Below are positions 11,960 to 23,426 of a stretch of 64,000 nucleotides of DNA, one piece after another. The DNA comes from Calamus simplicifolius (taxonomy: Eukaryota; Streptophyta; Magnoliopsida; Arecales; Arecaceae), in NCBI GenBank assembly GCA_900491605.1, contig UESW01001686.1, forward strand, positions 195,990 through 259,989, given 5' to 3'. The position numbers and the translations under genes were made by a program. Below the pieces are notes generated by a model. That model was not told where the DNA came from, ran no database searches, and saw only the letters and a list, made by a program, of their open reading frames with translations. Every line of letters begins with the position of its first letter. Positions within the stretch are counted from its first letter, which is position 1.

Positions 11960-14900
11960 ATGTCTTGCAGCCAAAGGATTGAAAAGAAAATGGTATCTTG
12001 ATAACGGCTACTCAAGATACATGACGGATGATAAAGATCAATTCATCACCCTTGAAGCTAAAAGAGGCGAAGTAGTGACCTTTGGAGATAATGGTTAAGT
12101 TCACATCATGGGCATTGGTAAAATTTAAATCACTCCATCCACTTTTATTGAAAATATTTTATATGTAGATGGATTAAAACATAATTTGATTAGCATTAGC
12201 CAACTATGCGATAAAAGTTTCAAAGTTTTCTTTGAAGCATCTATCTTCACGGTATCAAATCCTATTGACAATAGCATTATATTTGTTGGAAATAGAAATG
12301 ACAATGTATACTTAATTGACTTGGATAATTTATCTATAAGTAACCATTGCTTAATTGTTGATAATGCTAAGGTAAATGAGATTGGATGGCTATGGCATCG
12401 TAGATTAGGTCACGCAAGCACACACTTGATTTCAAAACTACTTATAATGGATTTGGTTAAAGGTCTTTCAAATTAAATTTTGAAAACAATAGAATTTGTG
12501 ATGCATATCAATTTGGAAAATAAAGAAGAAATTCTTTCAAATCTAAAAATATTGTTTCAACTTCTAGGCCACTCGAGCTACTACACATGGATCTTTTCGG
12601 ACCTACTATAACCACTAGTCTAGAAGGAAAGAAATATAGTCTTGTGATAGTAGATGATTACTCTAGATTCACTTGAATATTATTTTTAGCTCATAAAGAT
12701 GAGACTTTCTCAGTATTTCTGAAATTTTTTAAGAAAGTCACAAATGAGAAAAATATTACCATAGTGTCTCTTAGAAGTGATCATGAGACTGAATTTAAAA
12801 ATTATTTATTTTAAAATTTTTACATTGAAAATAGCATCCATCATAATTTTTAGCACCTAGAACACCTCAACAAAATGGGATGATAGAAAGAAAAAATAGG
12901 ACTCTAGAAGATATGGCCAGTACCATGCTATGTAAAAGGCAACTTCCAAAATATTTCTGGGCGAAAGTTATAAACATAGCATGTTACATTCTAAATAGAG
13001 CCTTGATTAGACCAATCCTTAAGAAAACTCCCTATGAACTATAGCATGATAGAAAGCCCAATATTAGTTACTTTCATGCATTTTGGTGTAGCTATTTCAT
13101 TCATGATAATAGAAATGATAATTTAGAAAAGTTTGACGCTAAGTCAGATGAAGGTATTTTCTTAGGTTATTCTACATCTAGCAAGACATATAGAGTGTTC
13201 AATAAGAAGCATATGATTGTAGAAGAGTCAATTCATGTAGTATTTGATGAGTCTTTAGCATCAAGTTCTGAAAAGAAAGATACTAATATACTTGGAAGCG
13301 ATTTTGAAAAATTGAATGTTGATGTATCTTCAGATCATGAACCTAAAGCTAAGGATAATGACTCACCTAATGATGATGGTATTGATACTACCCATAATGA
13401 TACAGATCTACCTAGAGATTGAAGATATGCTTATGGTTATCCAAAGGACCTAATCATAGGAGATCCATCTCAAGGTGTAAGAACTAGATCATTCATAAGA
13501 AATATCAATAGTTATCTTATATTTGTGTCTCATATAGAGCCCAAAATAATTGAGAAAGCTAAAAAAGATAATTATTGGATGTTAGCCATGCAAAAGGAAT
13601 TGAATTAGCTCACTAGAAATAAGGTATGAACCTTAGTTGATAGACCTAAAGATTATCTGGTTATAGGATCCAAATGGGTATTTAAAAATAAGTTAGATGA
13701 AGATGGCATTGTTATTAGACATAAGGTTAGACTAGTTGCAAAGGGATATAATCAGGAAGAAGGTATTGATTTTGATGAAACCTTTGCACCTGTTGCTAGA
13801 TTAAAAGCCATAAGGTTACTACTTGCATTTGCATGTTTCATGAATATTAATTTTTTTTAGATGGACGTGAAAAGTATATTTTTAAATGGTTTTATAAATG
13901 AGAAAGTTTATGTTGAACAACCACCTGGTTTTGAAGATCATAAATTTCTAAATCATGTTTTTAAACTACACAAAGTACTTTATGGTTTAAAGCAAGCACC
14001 TAGAGCTTGGTATGATAGATTTAATAGATTTTTGATTAAAAATAATTTTTCTAGAGAAAATGTTGATAAAACCCTATTTTTGAAAAGAAAAGAAAAAGAT
14101 TTATTAGTGGTGCAAATTTATATTGATAATATAGTATTTGATGCTACTAACAATCTTCTCTGTCAAGATTTTGCAAAGTTAATGCAGGGAGAATTTGAAA
14201 TGAGTATGATAGGAGAACTGAATTTCTTCCTTGAACTCCAAATCAAACAAGAAAGAGAGGGTATTTTCATCAACCAAACAAAATACACGAAGAAAATTCT
14301 TAAGAAGTTTGATATGGAAATTGTTAAACCTTTTGGCATACCAATGAGTCCTTCATGCAAACTTGATAAAGATGAAGATGGTAAGAAAGTAGATCAAAAG
14401 CTTTATAGAGGTATGATTGGTTCTTTACTTTACTTAACAACTAGTAGACCTAATATTATGTTTGTTGTTTATTTATGTGCTAGATATCAATCTGATCCTA
14501 AAGAATCTTACTTGATTGCAGTAAAAAAAGTTTTTAGATACTTAAGTGGAACTAAAAATGTAGGATTATGGTACTCTAGTGACTCAACATTTAATCTAAT
14601 TACATGTTCTGACTCTGATTTTGCTGGTTGTAAATTAGATAGAAAAAGCACAAGTGGTGCATGCCAATTCTTAGGCAGTAACTTAAACTCTTGGTTTAGC
14701 AAAAAGCAAAATTTAATTGCATTATCAACTACTGAAGCTGAATATATTGCAGCTAGAAGTTGCTGTACTCAAATCTTTTAGATTAAGCAACAACTTGAAG
14801 ATTATGGTATCGCACTTAATAAAATTTCAATTAGATGTGACAACACTAATGCAATAAATTTGACTAAGAACCATATTCAACATTAAGAACCAAACACATA

Positions 14901-15065
14901 GAGATAAGACACCATTTCATTAGAGAACATGTTGCTAATAATGATGTTTGTCTTGATTATGTATGTACTAATGAACAATTAGCTGATATATTTACAAAAT
15001 CCTTAAGTGAAGAGAGATTTTGTTATCTTAGAGGAGATTTAGGAGTTTGTGATCCATTAGAATAA
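11960..15065 (+). pseudogene. pol: Copia-1 pol remnant (protease, integrase, RT, RNase H)
   Basis: Domains in Ty1/copia order. The protease active site is at 12000 and reads D-N-G instead of D-S-G. The integrase zinc-binding region starts at 12386 (LWHRRLGHAS), with the core following to about 13170. RT runs from about 13560: SKWVFKNK, ARLVAKGYNQ-like sequence, then MDVKSIFLNG at 13861. The catalytic YVDD reads YIDN (near 14129), so one metal-binding Asp is lost. RNase H spans about 14590-14900 (SDSDFAGCKLDRKSTSG). It ends at TAA 15063-15065. Multiple TAG/TGA stops, several of them G-to-A or C-to-T type, and frameshifts are visible. Confidence 0.9.
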
Positions 15066-15554
15066 TTTTTAAACTCCTAAGAATGATTATTTAGATTTCA
15101 ATCCATTTCCTTGAAAATCTTCTTATGTTTCTAAGGAAAATCATCTAGATGCTTGATTCCTTGATCATTCTTGCTTTAAGAAAAAATTATCTAAAGTTTG
15201 ATGCTTAATTTGATAAGTTTCAAATTCTTTGAAACTCTTATTTTTTTTCACTGAAACTATTGTGGAGCCGACTCTATTGGAGTTGGAGTTGACTCTAATT
15301 ATTTAGACTCTCTATTTGATCAATAGAGCTGACTCTAGCTTCTGTCGGAGCCGACTTTATTTCGAGCGCTGACTGTGTTAGCAATTTAGAGCCGACACCT
15401 CACTTTGCAGGAGCCGACTATAAGTGGTCTCCATTTGATATATCTAGGACGAGCCGACTCTTTTTCAAATCAAATCGACTCCAAATCGTTCCAAATTTCT
15501 CTCCACTTCCCTCAAACTTCCAAAGACCCTTGATTCTCATCTCCTTTGATCTCA
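15066..15554 (+). promoter_or_regulatory. Copia-1 pol-env spacer with GAGCCGACTC motif array
   Basis: A non-coding spacer. From 15270 to 15484 it carries repeated GAGCCGACTC-like motifs (five contain GCCGAC), the same motif that crowds the LTR U3 region. The array ends 70 bp before the env-like ATG. A promoter or enhancer role for the downstream ORF is inference. Confidence 0.45.
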
Positions 15555-16983
15555 ATGGCCCCCAAACGTCATGCATCTGCCATTGATGTCTCCGTCACGA
15601 TCGGAAGATGCTTCATGCGATGTCCGATGAGGTAGCCTTCACCTAGCTCTCCATCAACCTCTTCCTCCTCAACCCCAAGTGCAATTCCTACCCCTCCTTC
15701 TCCATAAGTTGATTTGCTGACTGGAAAGGCGATAACTATGGAAAGAAAGGTAGATTTTGACTTCTTTGACTCTGAGGGCTTTGCTATTGGGAAACAATTG
15801 ATAGATTTGGGCTGGGAAAGGGTCTGCTCACTTGATGTCCCCACTTATTGTGTCTTGGTAAGAGATTTCTGCAACAATATAAGTAGAGGGGATGGTGGAC
15901 TTATTAGTTATATGAGAGGCACCCGAGTCCACATTACTTCAAAAATTTTGGGCAATCTTTTGGAAATTCCTGTTGTTGGCATGACTGCTACATCACACAG
16001 TGATAGAGGTAAAGCTTTGTCAAGGATGTTAGGAAGGGAAGTCACTGATTTTGAAGAAGGGCAAATCAATTGTCTTTGAAATTAAGGCTATTACATAATA
16101 TTTGCAGCAGAATTTTATTTCCAAAGATTAGTAGATTCAAGTATGTATCTAAGAGGGATGTTGTGGTTATGGACTGTGTTATCACTGGACAGCCCATTAA
16201 TCTTGCTGGTATGATGATTGGGTATATAGCTGAGGCTAAAAGTAAGAAAAGGTCCACCCTGCCCTATGGAATAATTCCAACCTTGATCTTTCAAAGCCAA
16301 GGAGTTAACATCTTGAAGAATGAGCCATAGAAGAAGCTGAGGCATATGGATTATTATAATGTTGCTACTCTTCATCATATGGGATTTAAGAAACTAAATG
16401 GTCAGTGGCAAAGGAGAGGACAAATGTTATGACAGAGCATGTAAGAGAAGAAAGAGCAGCAGAGGCTGATATTGATTTTGTTGAAGAGGTCCCTAGACCT
16501 TCAGTAGCTGGACCTTCTGCTCTTGGCTCTTCTTTTGCTCATTTTGGACCAAGTACATCAACACCTCCATCGACACCGGTAGCGACTACTACATCCTCTC
16601 ATGGTTTTTTTAGTTTTTCTGATATGCAAATTGAGCAGCTCAAGGTTTTGATGGCTGAGCAAGAAGCAAGAATCAAAGATAATTTCAGAGATCAGCTTCT
16701 TGGGCTTAAGCAGTTGGAAGAAAAAGTTGTTAGAATTGAGAGTTTAATTGGTAATTCTTCTAATACCTTGAAGACTGAGCTTTGGATTATTTTTGACAAA
16801 ATCAAAGGTATTGATGGTGACTCAGATGTTTATTCAAAATGCAATGCAGAACTTCAAGGAAAGATTGTTTCAGCTACTTCCACTCTTGAAAAGTTATTGA
16901 ATCAGTTTCTGAAAACTCAAGAGAAAGGAATGGGAGAGATTCTGGAAGAAATGAAGAGAATTTTGATGATCAGTTCAGCATGA
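15555..16983 (+). pseudogene. Copia-1 env-like/third ORF with plant transposon protein domain
   Basis: Extra ORF downstream of pol, at the position of the env-like ORF of SIRE-type copia elements. It starts MAPKRHASA and hits a TAG after 26 codons. It reads on in the 15714-16079 block (MERKVDFDFFDSEGFAIG, then an SMLGREV-like end), which resembles the 'putative plant transposon protein' family (Transposase_32 type). After a frameshift it continues at 16070-16330 (LLHNICSRILFPKISRF). The C-terminal part (16405-16983) has a Ser/Pro/Thr-rich linker and a long coiled coil. No signal peptide or clear membrane anchor is visible, so an envelope function is doubtful. Confidence 0.7.
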
Positions 16984-17654
16984 ACACTTCCTACTCTTTC
17001 CTACTGCTCCTGCCAAGCCAAGATAGTTTATCCAATCCAATCAACTCCAACCCAGACAATTATCCAATCTATCCTAGCTTATCTTTAGAATTTTAGGATT
17101 TCATATGCTATACTTAGATAGTTTTGAAAGTTACAATATGTTTTTGTTGTTGTATGTTTATTCTTGATACTAGCTTGTATTTAGGACTTCTAATTATGAT
17201 ATTGAAATATTGTATTTGTTTTACTAGACTTGTACTTTAATTTACAATATGAACGGAATGTATGAAATATTATGACTTAATGAATTCAGCTTTGATCTTT
17301 GTAAAATAAATGGATTCTGTGATGTTTAATTCTTATTTTAAATGATATATATCCCATTTTGAGTAAAGAATGTCCTATGCTTTCTTAACCTTTTTGTTGA
17401 TAACAAAAAAGGAGGAGAGAAAGTTGTATATGCATCGATTTTAATGGACTTTAAGTTGTATGCACATATAGAGGGGGAGCTATCTTACTCAGGGGGAGCT
17501 TATTTGAAACTTATTTGAGTTGATAAGAGCTTAATTATATTGATAACTTGAAGTAAGTCTTGAAATTAGTAAAGCATGAATCATTGTTGCCTTATTGAAA
17601 TAAAGTTGTTAAAATTTCTGATTATTATCATCTTAATTAAATAAATTGCTTATT
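16984..17654 (+). other. Copia-1 3' untranslated region, first part
   Basis: Non-coding, AT-rich. It contains polypurine stretches similar to the true PPT: AAAAAAGGAGGAGAGAAAG at 17404 and two AGGGGGAGCT copies near 17470-17500. Confidence 0.6.
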
Positions 17655-20209
17655 TTGCTACTTAGAGTAGTTTTTCAAACCGGTGCCAAGGCACCGGTTT
17701 TAAAGCAAAGGGGTGGAATCCAAACATTTTGCAAAAATGATGTTAAAGGAGAAAACGCCATTTCAAATGGCGTTTTCCCAAAGCCACTTCACCCCCCGTG
17801 CTCAGTCCGTCAGCTGAAATGCTGACAGGGATCGAACAGAAATCACCACATGGTGTGGCAATTTCATTTCAAATGAAATCGCCACTTTATGTGGTGATTT
17901 CACTCGCGATGAAACCGCCACTTGATGTGGCAATTTCTGGGTAGAAATCGCCACACCAAGTGGCGGTTTCATCATAAACCGAGTTTATCTTATTTTAAAT
18001 TTTATAATTTAAAATTTAAATTTAATTCTAAATTTTAAATTTAATAATATGAAATTAATATATTTTTATTTATCTTATTATTATTTGAATTAAATAATAT
18101 TTATATAGTTTCAAATCAAGGAGGGGAGAAACGGTACGGTTTACGAAGTGTTTGGAAACTTGGAACGTAATCCCTTCATGGTGTACGTAGAGCCAGGTCA
18201 ATTAATTAAAGGTGATAAAAGAGTGATTTGAAATTCAAAGATTTAAAACTATATAGATATTATTTAATTCAAAATAACAATACATATTATTCTAATTTTT
18301 AAATTTAATAATATGGAATTAAATAATATATTTATTTATCTTATTATTATTTTGAATTAAATAATATGTATGCAGTTTCAAATCAAGAAGGAGAGAAATA
18401 GTATGGTTCATGAAGTGTTTGGAAACTTAACGTGATCCCTTCATGGCGTACGTAGAACCAGGTCAATTAATTAAAGGTGATAAAAGAGTGATTTGAAATT
18501 CAAAGATTTGAAACTATATAGATATTATTTAATTCAAAATAACAATACATATTATTCTAATTTTTTAAATTTAATAATATGGAATTAAATAATACATATT
18601 ATTCTATACAATTTCAAATCAAGGAAGAGAGAAACGGTACGTTCATGAAACGTTTGGAAACTTGGAACGTGATCCCTCATGGCATACATAGAGCGAGGTC
18701 AATTAATTAAAGGTGATAAAAGAGTAATTTAAAATTCAAAGATTTGGATATTATTTAATTCAAAATAACAATACATATTATTCTAATTTTCATTTTGGTT
18801 TATGTTTCTATTTTAAAAATTCTTTATTTTAGAAATTATTTCATTTATTTTTAATCTATAGTTTCAAATCTTTGAATTGATTTGAAATTTAAAAAATAAT
18901 CAATACATATATTTTATTTATCTAATTTTATTTTTAATTTAAATAATAATTCTAAATTTTAAATTTAATAATATAGAATTAAATAATATATTTTTATTTA
19001 TCTTATTATTATTTTGAATTAAATAATATCTATACAGTTTCAAATCTTTGAATTTCAAATTACTCTTTTATCACCTTTAATTAATTGACCTGGCTCTACG
19101 TACGCCATGAAGGGATCACGTTCCAAGTTTCCAAACACTTCGTGAACCGTACGATTTCTCTCCTCCTTGATTTGAAACTGTATAGATATTATTTAATTCA
19201 AAATAATAATAAGATAAATAAAAATATATTATTTAATTTAATATTATTAAATTTAAAAAATTAGAATAATATGTATTGTTATTTTGAATTAAATAATATC
19301 TATATAGTTTCAAATATTTGAATTTTAAATCACTCTTTTATCACCTTTAATTAATTGACCTGGCTCTATGTACGCCATGAAGGGATCACGTTCCAAGTTT
19401 CCAACACTTCGTGAATCGTACCGTTTCTCTCCTCCTTGATTTGAAACTATATAGATATTATTTAATTCAAAATAATAATAAGATAAATAAAAATATATTA
19501 TTTAATTCCATATTATTAAATTTAAAAAATTAGAATAACATGTATTGTTATTTTGAATTAAATAATATCTATATAGTTTCAAATCTTTGAATTTCAAATC
19601 ACTCTTTTATCACCTTTAATTAATTGACTTGGCTCTACGTACGCCATGAAGGGATCACATTCCAAGTTTCCAGACACTTTGTGAACCGTACCGTTTCTCT
19701 CCTCCTTGATTTAAAACTGTATAGATATTATTTAATTCAAAATAACAATAAGATAAATAAAAATATATTATTTAATTTCATATTATTAAATTTAAAATTT
19801 AGAAATAAATTTAAAATTTTGAATTATAAAATTTAAAATAAGATAAACTCGGTTTCTGATGAAACCGCCACTTGGTGCGATTTCTACCCAGAAATCGCCA
19901 CACCAAGTGGCAGTTTCATCGCGAGTGAAATCGCCACTTTGGCGATTTCACCTTGAAATCGCCACATGAAGTGGCGATTTTATTCAAAATAAAATCGCCA
20001 CATGAAGTGGCGATTTCATGAAATGAAATTGCCACACCATGTGACGATTTCTGCTCGATCCCTGTCAGCATTCCAGCTGACGGGGCCGAGCGCGGAGGTG
20101 AAGTGGCTTTGGGAAAATGCCATTTGAAATGGTGTTTTTCCCTTTAACACCATTTCTACAAAAAAATTGAATCCCACCCTTTTCCTTTAAAATCGGTGCT
20201 TGCTACTTA
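17655..20209. mobile_element. Giant palindromic TIR element nested in copia-1 (Mutator-like or foldback)
   Basis: The element proper is 17665-20199 (2,535 bp), flanked by the 10-bp direct repeat TTGCTACTTA (17655-17664 and 20200-20209). The two halves are inverted repeats almost end to end, with the centre near 18915. The outer 330 bp of each arm hold several small palindromes of the GAAATCGCCAC...GTGGCGATTTC type. The inner part of each arm has three direct repeats of about 245-270 bp (units near 18113, 18373 and 18620; mirrored near 19040, 19300 and 19555) containing TCAATTAATTAAAGGTGATA. No transposase is seen. A 9-10 bp duplication fits Mutator-like elements. The left end carries about 24 bp with no counterpart at the right end. 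Confidence 0.8.
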
Positions 20210-20251
20210 TGCTTTAATGATTATGCATATACTCAATGTTTTTATCATCAC

Positions 20252-20266
20252 AAAAAAGAAAGATAT
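20252..20266 (+). other. Copia-1 polypurine tract
   Basis: AAAAAAGAAAGATAT immediately precedes the 3' LTR. It is a degraded form of the AAAAAGGGGGAGAT tract at the same place in copia-2. Confidence 0.7.
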
Positions 20267-21805
20267 TGTTGACCCAATTATTGATTTTGATGTATAACAA
20301 AAATCATATGAGTATATCTCTTATGATACTAATAATTTTGATTAAGTGTTTTAGGAATTTAAAATGTTTAATTATTCAATATCCAAACAAAATTGAGTTT
20401 GAATCCAATTCTAGTGTAAAGTGTCAAGTTTCAGACATTAGAGCCGACTCTAGAGCGTATCAAAACAGTTTGGCACCTTCGGCATGGATTAGAGCCGACT
20501 CCTGTATTTATTAGAGCTGACTCTAATCTAAGAACAGTGAACCTCTTTTTTGCGTCAAATTAGAACCGACTCCTGTAAAGATTGAGCCGACTCTAGCAGA
20601 GATTGAGCCGACTCTAATATGAAAATAAAGATTATTTTTTGGGAAAAAATTAAAGCCGACTCCTACATTGGTTAGAGCCGACTTCAGCACGCGATGTATT
20701 GACCCCCCATGGAAAGTTAGAGCCAACTCCGCAACGGACGAACTTTACTATTTTGAGCATTTCGACTTAGAGCCGACCCTAAGCTATATTAAAGCCAACT
20801 CTAATCTGTCAGAGGTGATTTTCAAAAATGTCAGAGATAACTCCAACGACTATCTTTTTCCAAATAAACCTCAACGACTCTTTCCTCTTTCATGCTAAAC
20901 TTATCCATAAGTACAATTAACGGCTAGTTTCCATCAAAATATGGATTAAGAAAAAAAACTATAAAAGGAAGCTTTTGACTGTTTGAAAAGGGCAAAAAAA
21001 ATAAAGAGAAAAAATTGAAAATCAAAAAGAAAGAATTCAGATCTAATATCCCAAGTGTTCGAAAAAGAGTTTAGAGAAATCCAAAGCATTCAAAAGGCAA
21101 CTTTGAAGGATTTTCATCAAATTAAAAAGAGAAGCAAAGAGCCCTAGTTCTTCAATAGCCTCTATATCAATGAATCTTCCAAATCTTTAGTCCTATCCTA
21201 AGGAAGATCATCCAAGAGGATAAGAAGAAAAAAAGAAAAGAATAAAAGAAGAAAAGCTCAACTTCAGAAATCGTCTAAATCAGGCTCTTCTATCTCTATC
21301 TCATTTATATTGTCTATTTGCTCATTTGAAAAGCTTTCTATCTATTGTATCTTTACTACTATTCCATTTGTTTGATGATTCAATCAGGTGATTGAATCAG
21401 GGAGGCAAATTAGCCTTGGGCAAGCTAGGTTAGCTTGTGATAGGTTGTGTTGGTGAGCCTATGAAAACCGGCTAGGTTCATTGTGATCCCATTGTTAAAA
21501 CAACAAGTTTGGGTTGCGAGCTTGTAAAATAATTCGGTTGTAATCAGGGAGATTATAGTGTGGACCCAAGAGTTGCTTGGGAGTGGATGTAGGTGTAGCT
21601 AACACCTAACCACTATAAATTTTTGTGTTTGTCGTGCTTGTTTTTCTTCTCTCTACTCTGTCTTTATATTCTGCTTTGCACTCTTAGTTTCACACTTATT
21701 GCATACTTTCTTGTGCACTATCAATTGTAAAATTGTTTTTAAGCGCCAAATTTTTTTAAGAACCTAAATCACCCTCCCCCCCTTGGGTTGCCATCTGGGC
21801 CAACA
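20267..21805 (+). repeat. Copia-1 3' LTR
   Basis: 1,539 bp, TGTTGACCC...GGGCCAACA. At least eight (A/G)CCGAC cores lie between 20440 and 20780. The TATA box TATAAAT is at 21614-21620. It is clearly diverged from the 5' LTR by substitutions and small indels (for instance an extra TAATAATTTTGATTAAGTG segment near 20328), so the insertion is old. Confidence 0.92.
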
Positions 21806-22361
21806 CTCTCCCTTTCCCCTTTTTTATAGCTATCGAATGGGGAGCAGAAACCATTAATTAGGAGAAAAACTTAGGAATCAAAGCTCATCAACCTCCATAC
21901 TTTGACCCTCGATTGGGCCACAAGTCACCCATCTGGTTTCCTCTGGGTGGAAAACTAAAGAGTTTCACCTCGCCCAAGGAGATGGATGCTTTCCAATCCT
22001 TAGATCGGCCACATGTTGCCCTCACAGCCGCCCTCGCTGGGTATACGAGGAGTATGTCCTCGTGCTACAAAGCTGAGTAAAGGTACTCTCCACTGATATT
22101 AGCCTTCACAATTTAAATGCAAGCAATCATCTTTAGTTTCCAAAGCATGAATAAGAGTGGAAGGCTGACCATAGAATGGCACTTGACACTTGACACTGGC
22201 ACTTGACACGAGGAATGAAACTCTTCGATAGTCCAATTGATATAATCGGGTGACAAACCCACATTGGGAACATAGCTCATTGATTATTTAGCTGAAGCCA
22301 TATGAAGACTCTACTCCCTATGCTTGAACCTATGCTTCTTCGGACTAGGGAGTGGGGGGCA
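21806..22361 (+). mobile_element. Tat-type gypsy 3' internal remnant with polypurine tract
   Basis: Continues the gypsy remnant on the right of copia-1. The opening CTCCCTTTCCCCTTTTTTATAG resembles 46995-47022 in the larger gypsy element. It ends in the polypurine tract CTAGGGAGTGGGGGGC just before the LTR at 22362. No ORF is supported. Confidence 0.65.
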
Positions 22362-23390
22362 TGTAATACGGAAAAAATTATCATCACATCAATAAATATG
22401 CCGAACGATAAAGGTCAAGTTGACAAAGGTTGAGTTATCTCCGATTTGGTTGATCAAGCCATGTTTGAACTGATTGACTGGTCTATGGTCCAATAGACAA
22501 CAAGAGTCGGTCTTAGTGCCAATGCTAGAGTCGATCTCCTCACCGACTCCAGAGTTAGTACCGATGCCATCATCGGTCTCAATGCCGATACCAGAGTTGA
22601 TCTCTGAACCTCGGTAGGACCAAGCTATCTCCGTACCTCGGTAGGGCCGAGCTATCTTCGAACCTCAATAGGGCCGAGCTATCTCCGTACCTCGGTAGGG
22701 CTGAACTATCTTCGTACCTCAATAGGGTCGAGCTATCTTCAAACCTCGGCAGAGTCGGCTATCTCCATACCTCGCCAAGATCGATCCTCATCCCTTCAAT
22801 GTAAGCGTCATTCATGCTTCAAACCACGCCGGATATCTCAAAGGATGAACCATTTCAATCGCAAGGATTGCGGAGTGAGCTTCCCAAAACAGAAATGGAA
22901 GCCAAATACAACACTCCTTTCATGATCAACGAGATTATAATTTTTTGATAAAGCATCCGTCAGCTTCATCCACTGCCGATCCCCATAACCGATGGGATTC
23001 TAGCCTTATCGGATGCTAACTCCCTAAAACGTGCCCAAAAATTCAGGCAATAGCTCACCTTCTTGGCAGCGCACAAATATCAAGTCCCAAGACCCTCAGG
23101 TATACTCTCAAAGGCAATCTAAGCCCAAAAAAACTCGAGCACAGGCCATTGCTCCTGAGAAAGCATTTTAAGAAGGGAGATCCCTCTGCTGGAGCATTCT
23201 CTCATCTAATTGCTAAAGATTTCTACTGACTTGGGCATCGGAGGGTCTTTCGCAAGGGCCATCCCCCATACTTCCTGTGTAAAGGCTGCCTTGCAGGTCC
23301 ATCCGGATGAAAGAACGCTATCTGGATCCCGACGTGCATCACCCCCAAGCCGAAGAATGGATTTCAACCATATCAGGAGGGAATGGAGAA
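22362..23390 (+). repeat. Tat-type gypsy 3' LTR
   Basis: Starts TGTAATACGG after the polypurine tract. It shares the order of blocks with 7472-8233 and with 38753-39721: CATCAATAAATA, CCTCGGTAGGGCCGAGCTAT repeats at 22620-22760, and TTCTACTGACTTGGGCATCG near 23219. The right edge is approximate because a MITE follows. Confidence 0.7.
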
Positions 23391-23426
23391 AAGGAGAAGG
23401 AAATAAAGAAAAAAGATCATAAATTA

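Larger units (their letters stand above)
8234..21805 (+). mobile_element. Copia-1: SIRE/Maximus-like LTR retrotransposon with env-like ORF
   Basis: A complete but decayed element. Order: 5' LTR, tRNA-Met-type primer site, gag, protease, integrase, reverse transcriptase, RNase H, motif-rich spacer, env-like ORF, 3' UTR with a nested inverted-repeat element, 3' LTR. Target site duplication is CTCTC (8229-8233 and 21806-21810). The PR-INT-RT-RH order marks Ty1/copia. The extra ORF after pol and the 1.5-kb LTRs match the SIRE/Maximus lineage. Many stops, frameshifts and lost catalytic residues show that it is not autonomous. Confidence 0.92.

Noticed and set aside
13195..13422. Acidic ORF of 75 codons as a separate gene
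   Set aside because: It is the linker between integrase and RT of copia-1 in the same frame order as copia-2 (55700-55900), not an independent gene.
17837..20052. Regularly spaced GAAATCGCCAC repeats resembling a CRISPR array
   Set aside because: The repeats are themselves palindromes with variable spacing, occur in both orientations inside a large inverted repeat, and sit in a plant retrotransposon. There are no unique spacers and no cas genes.
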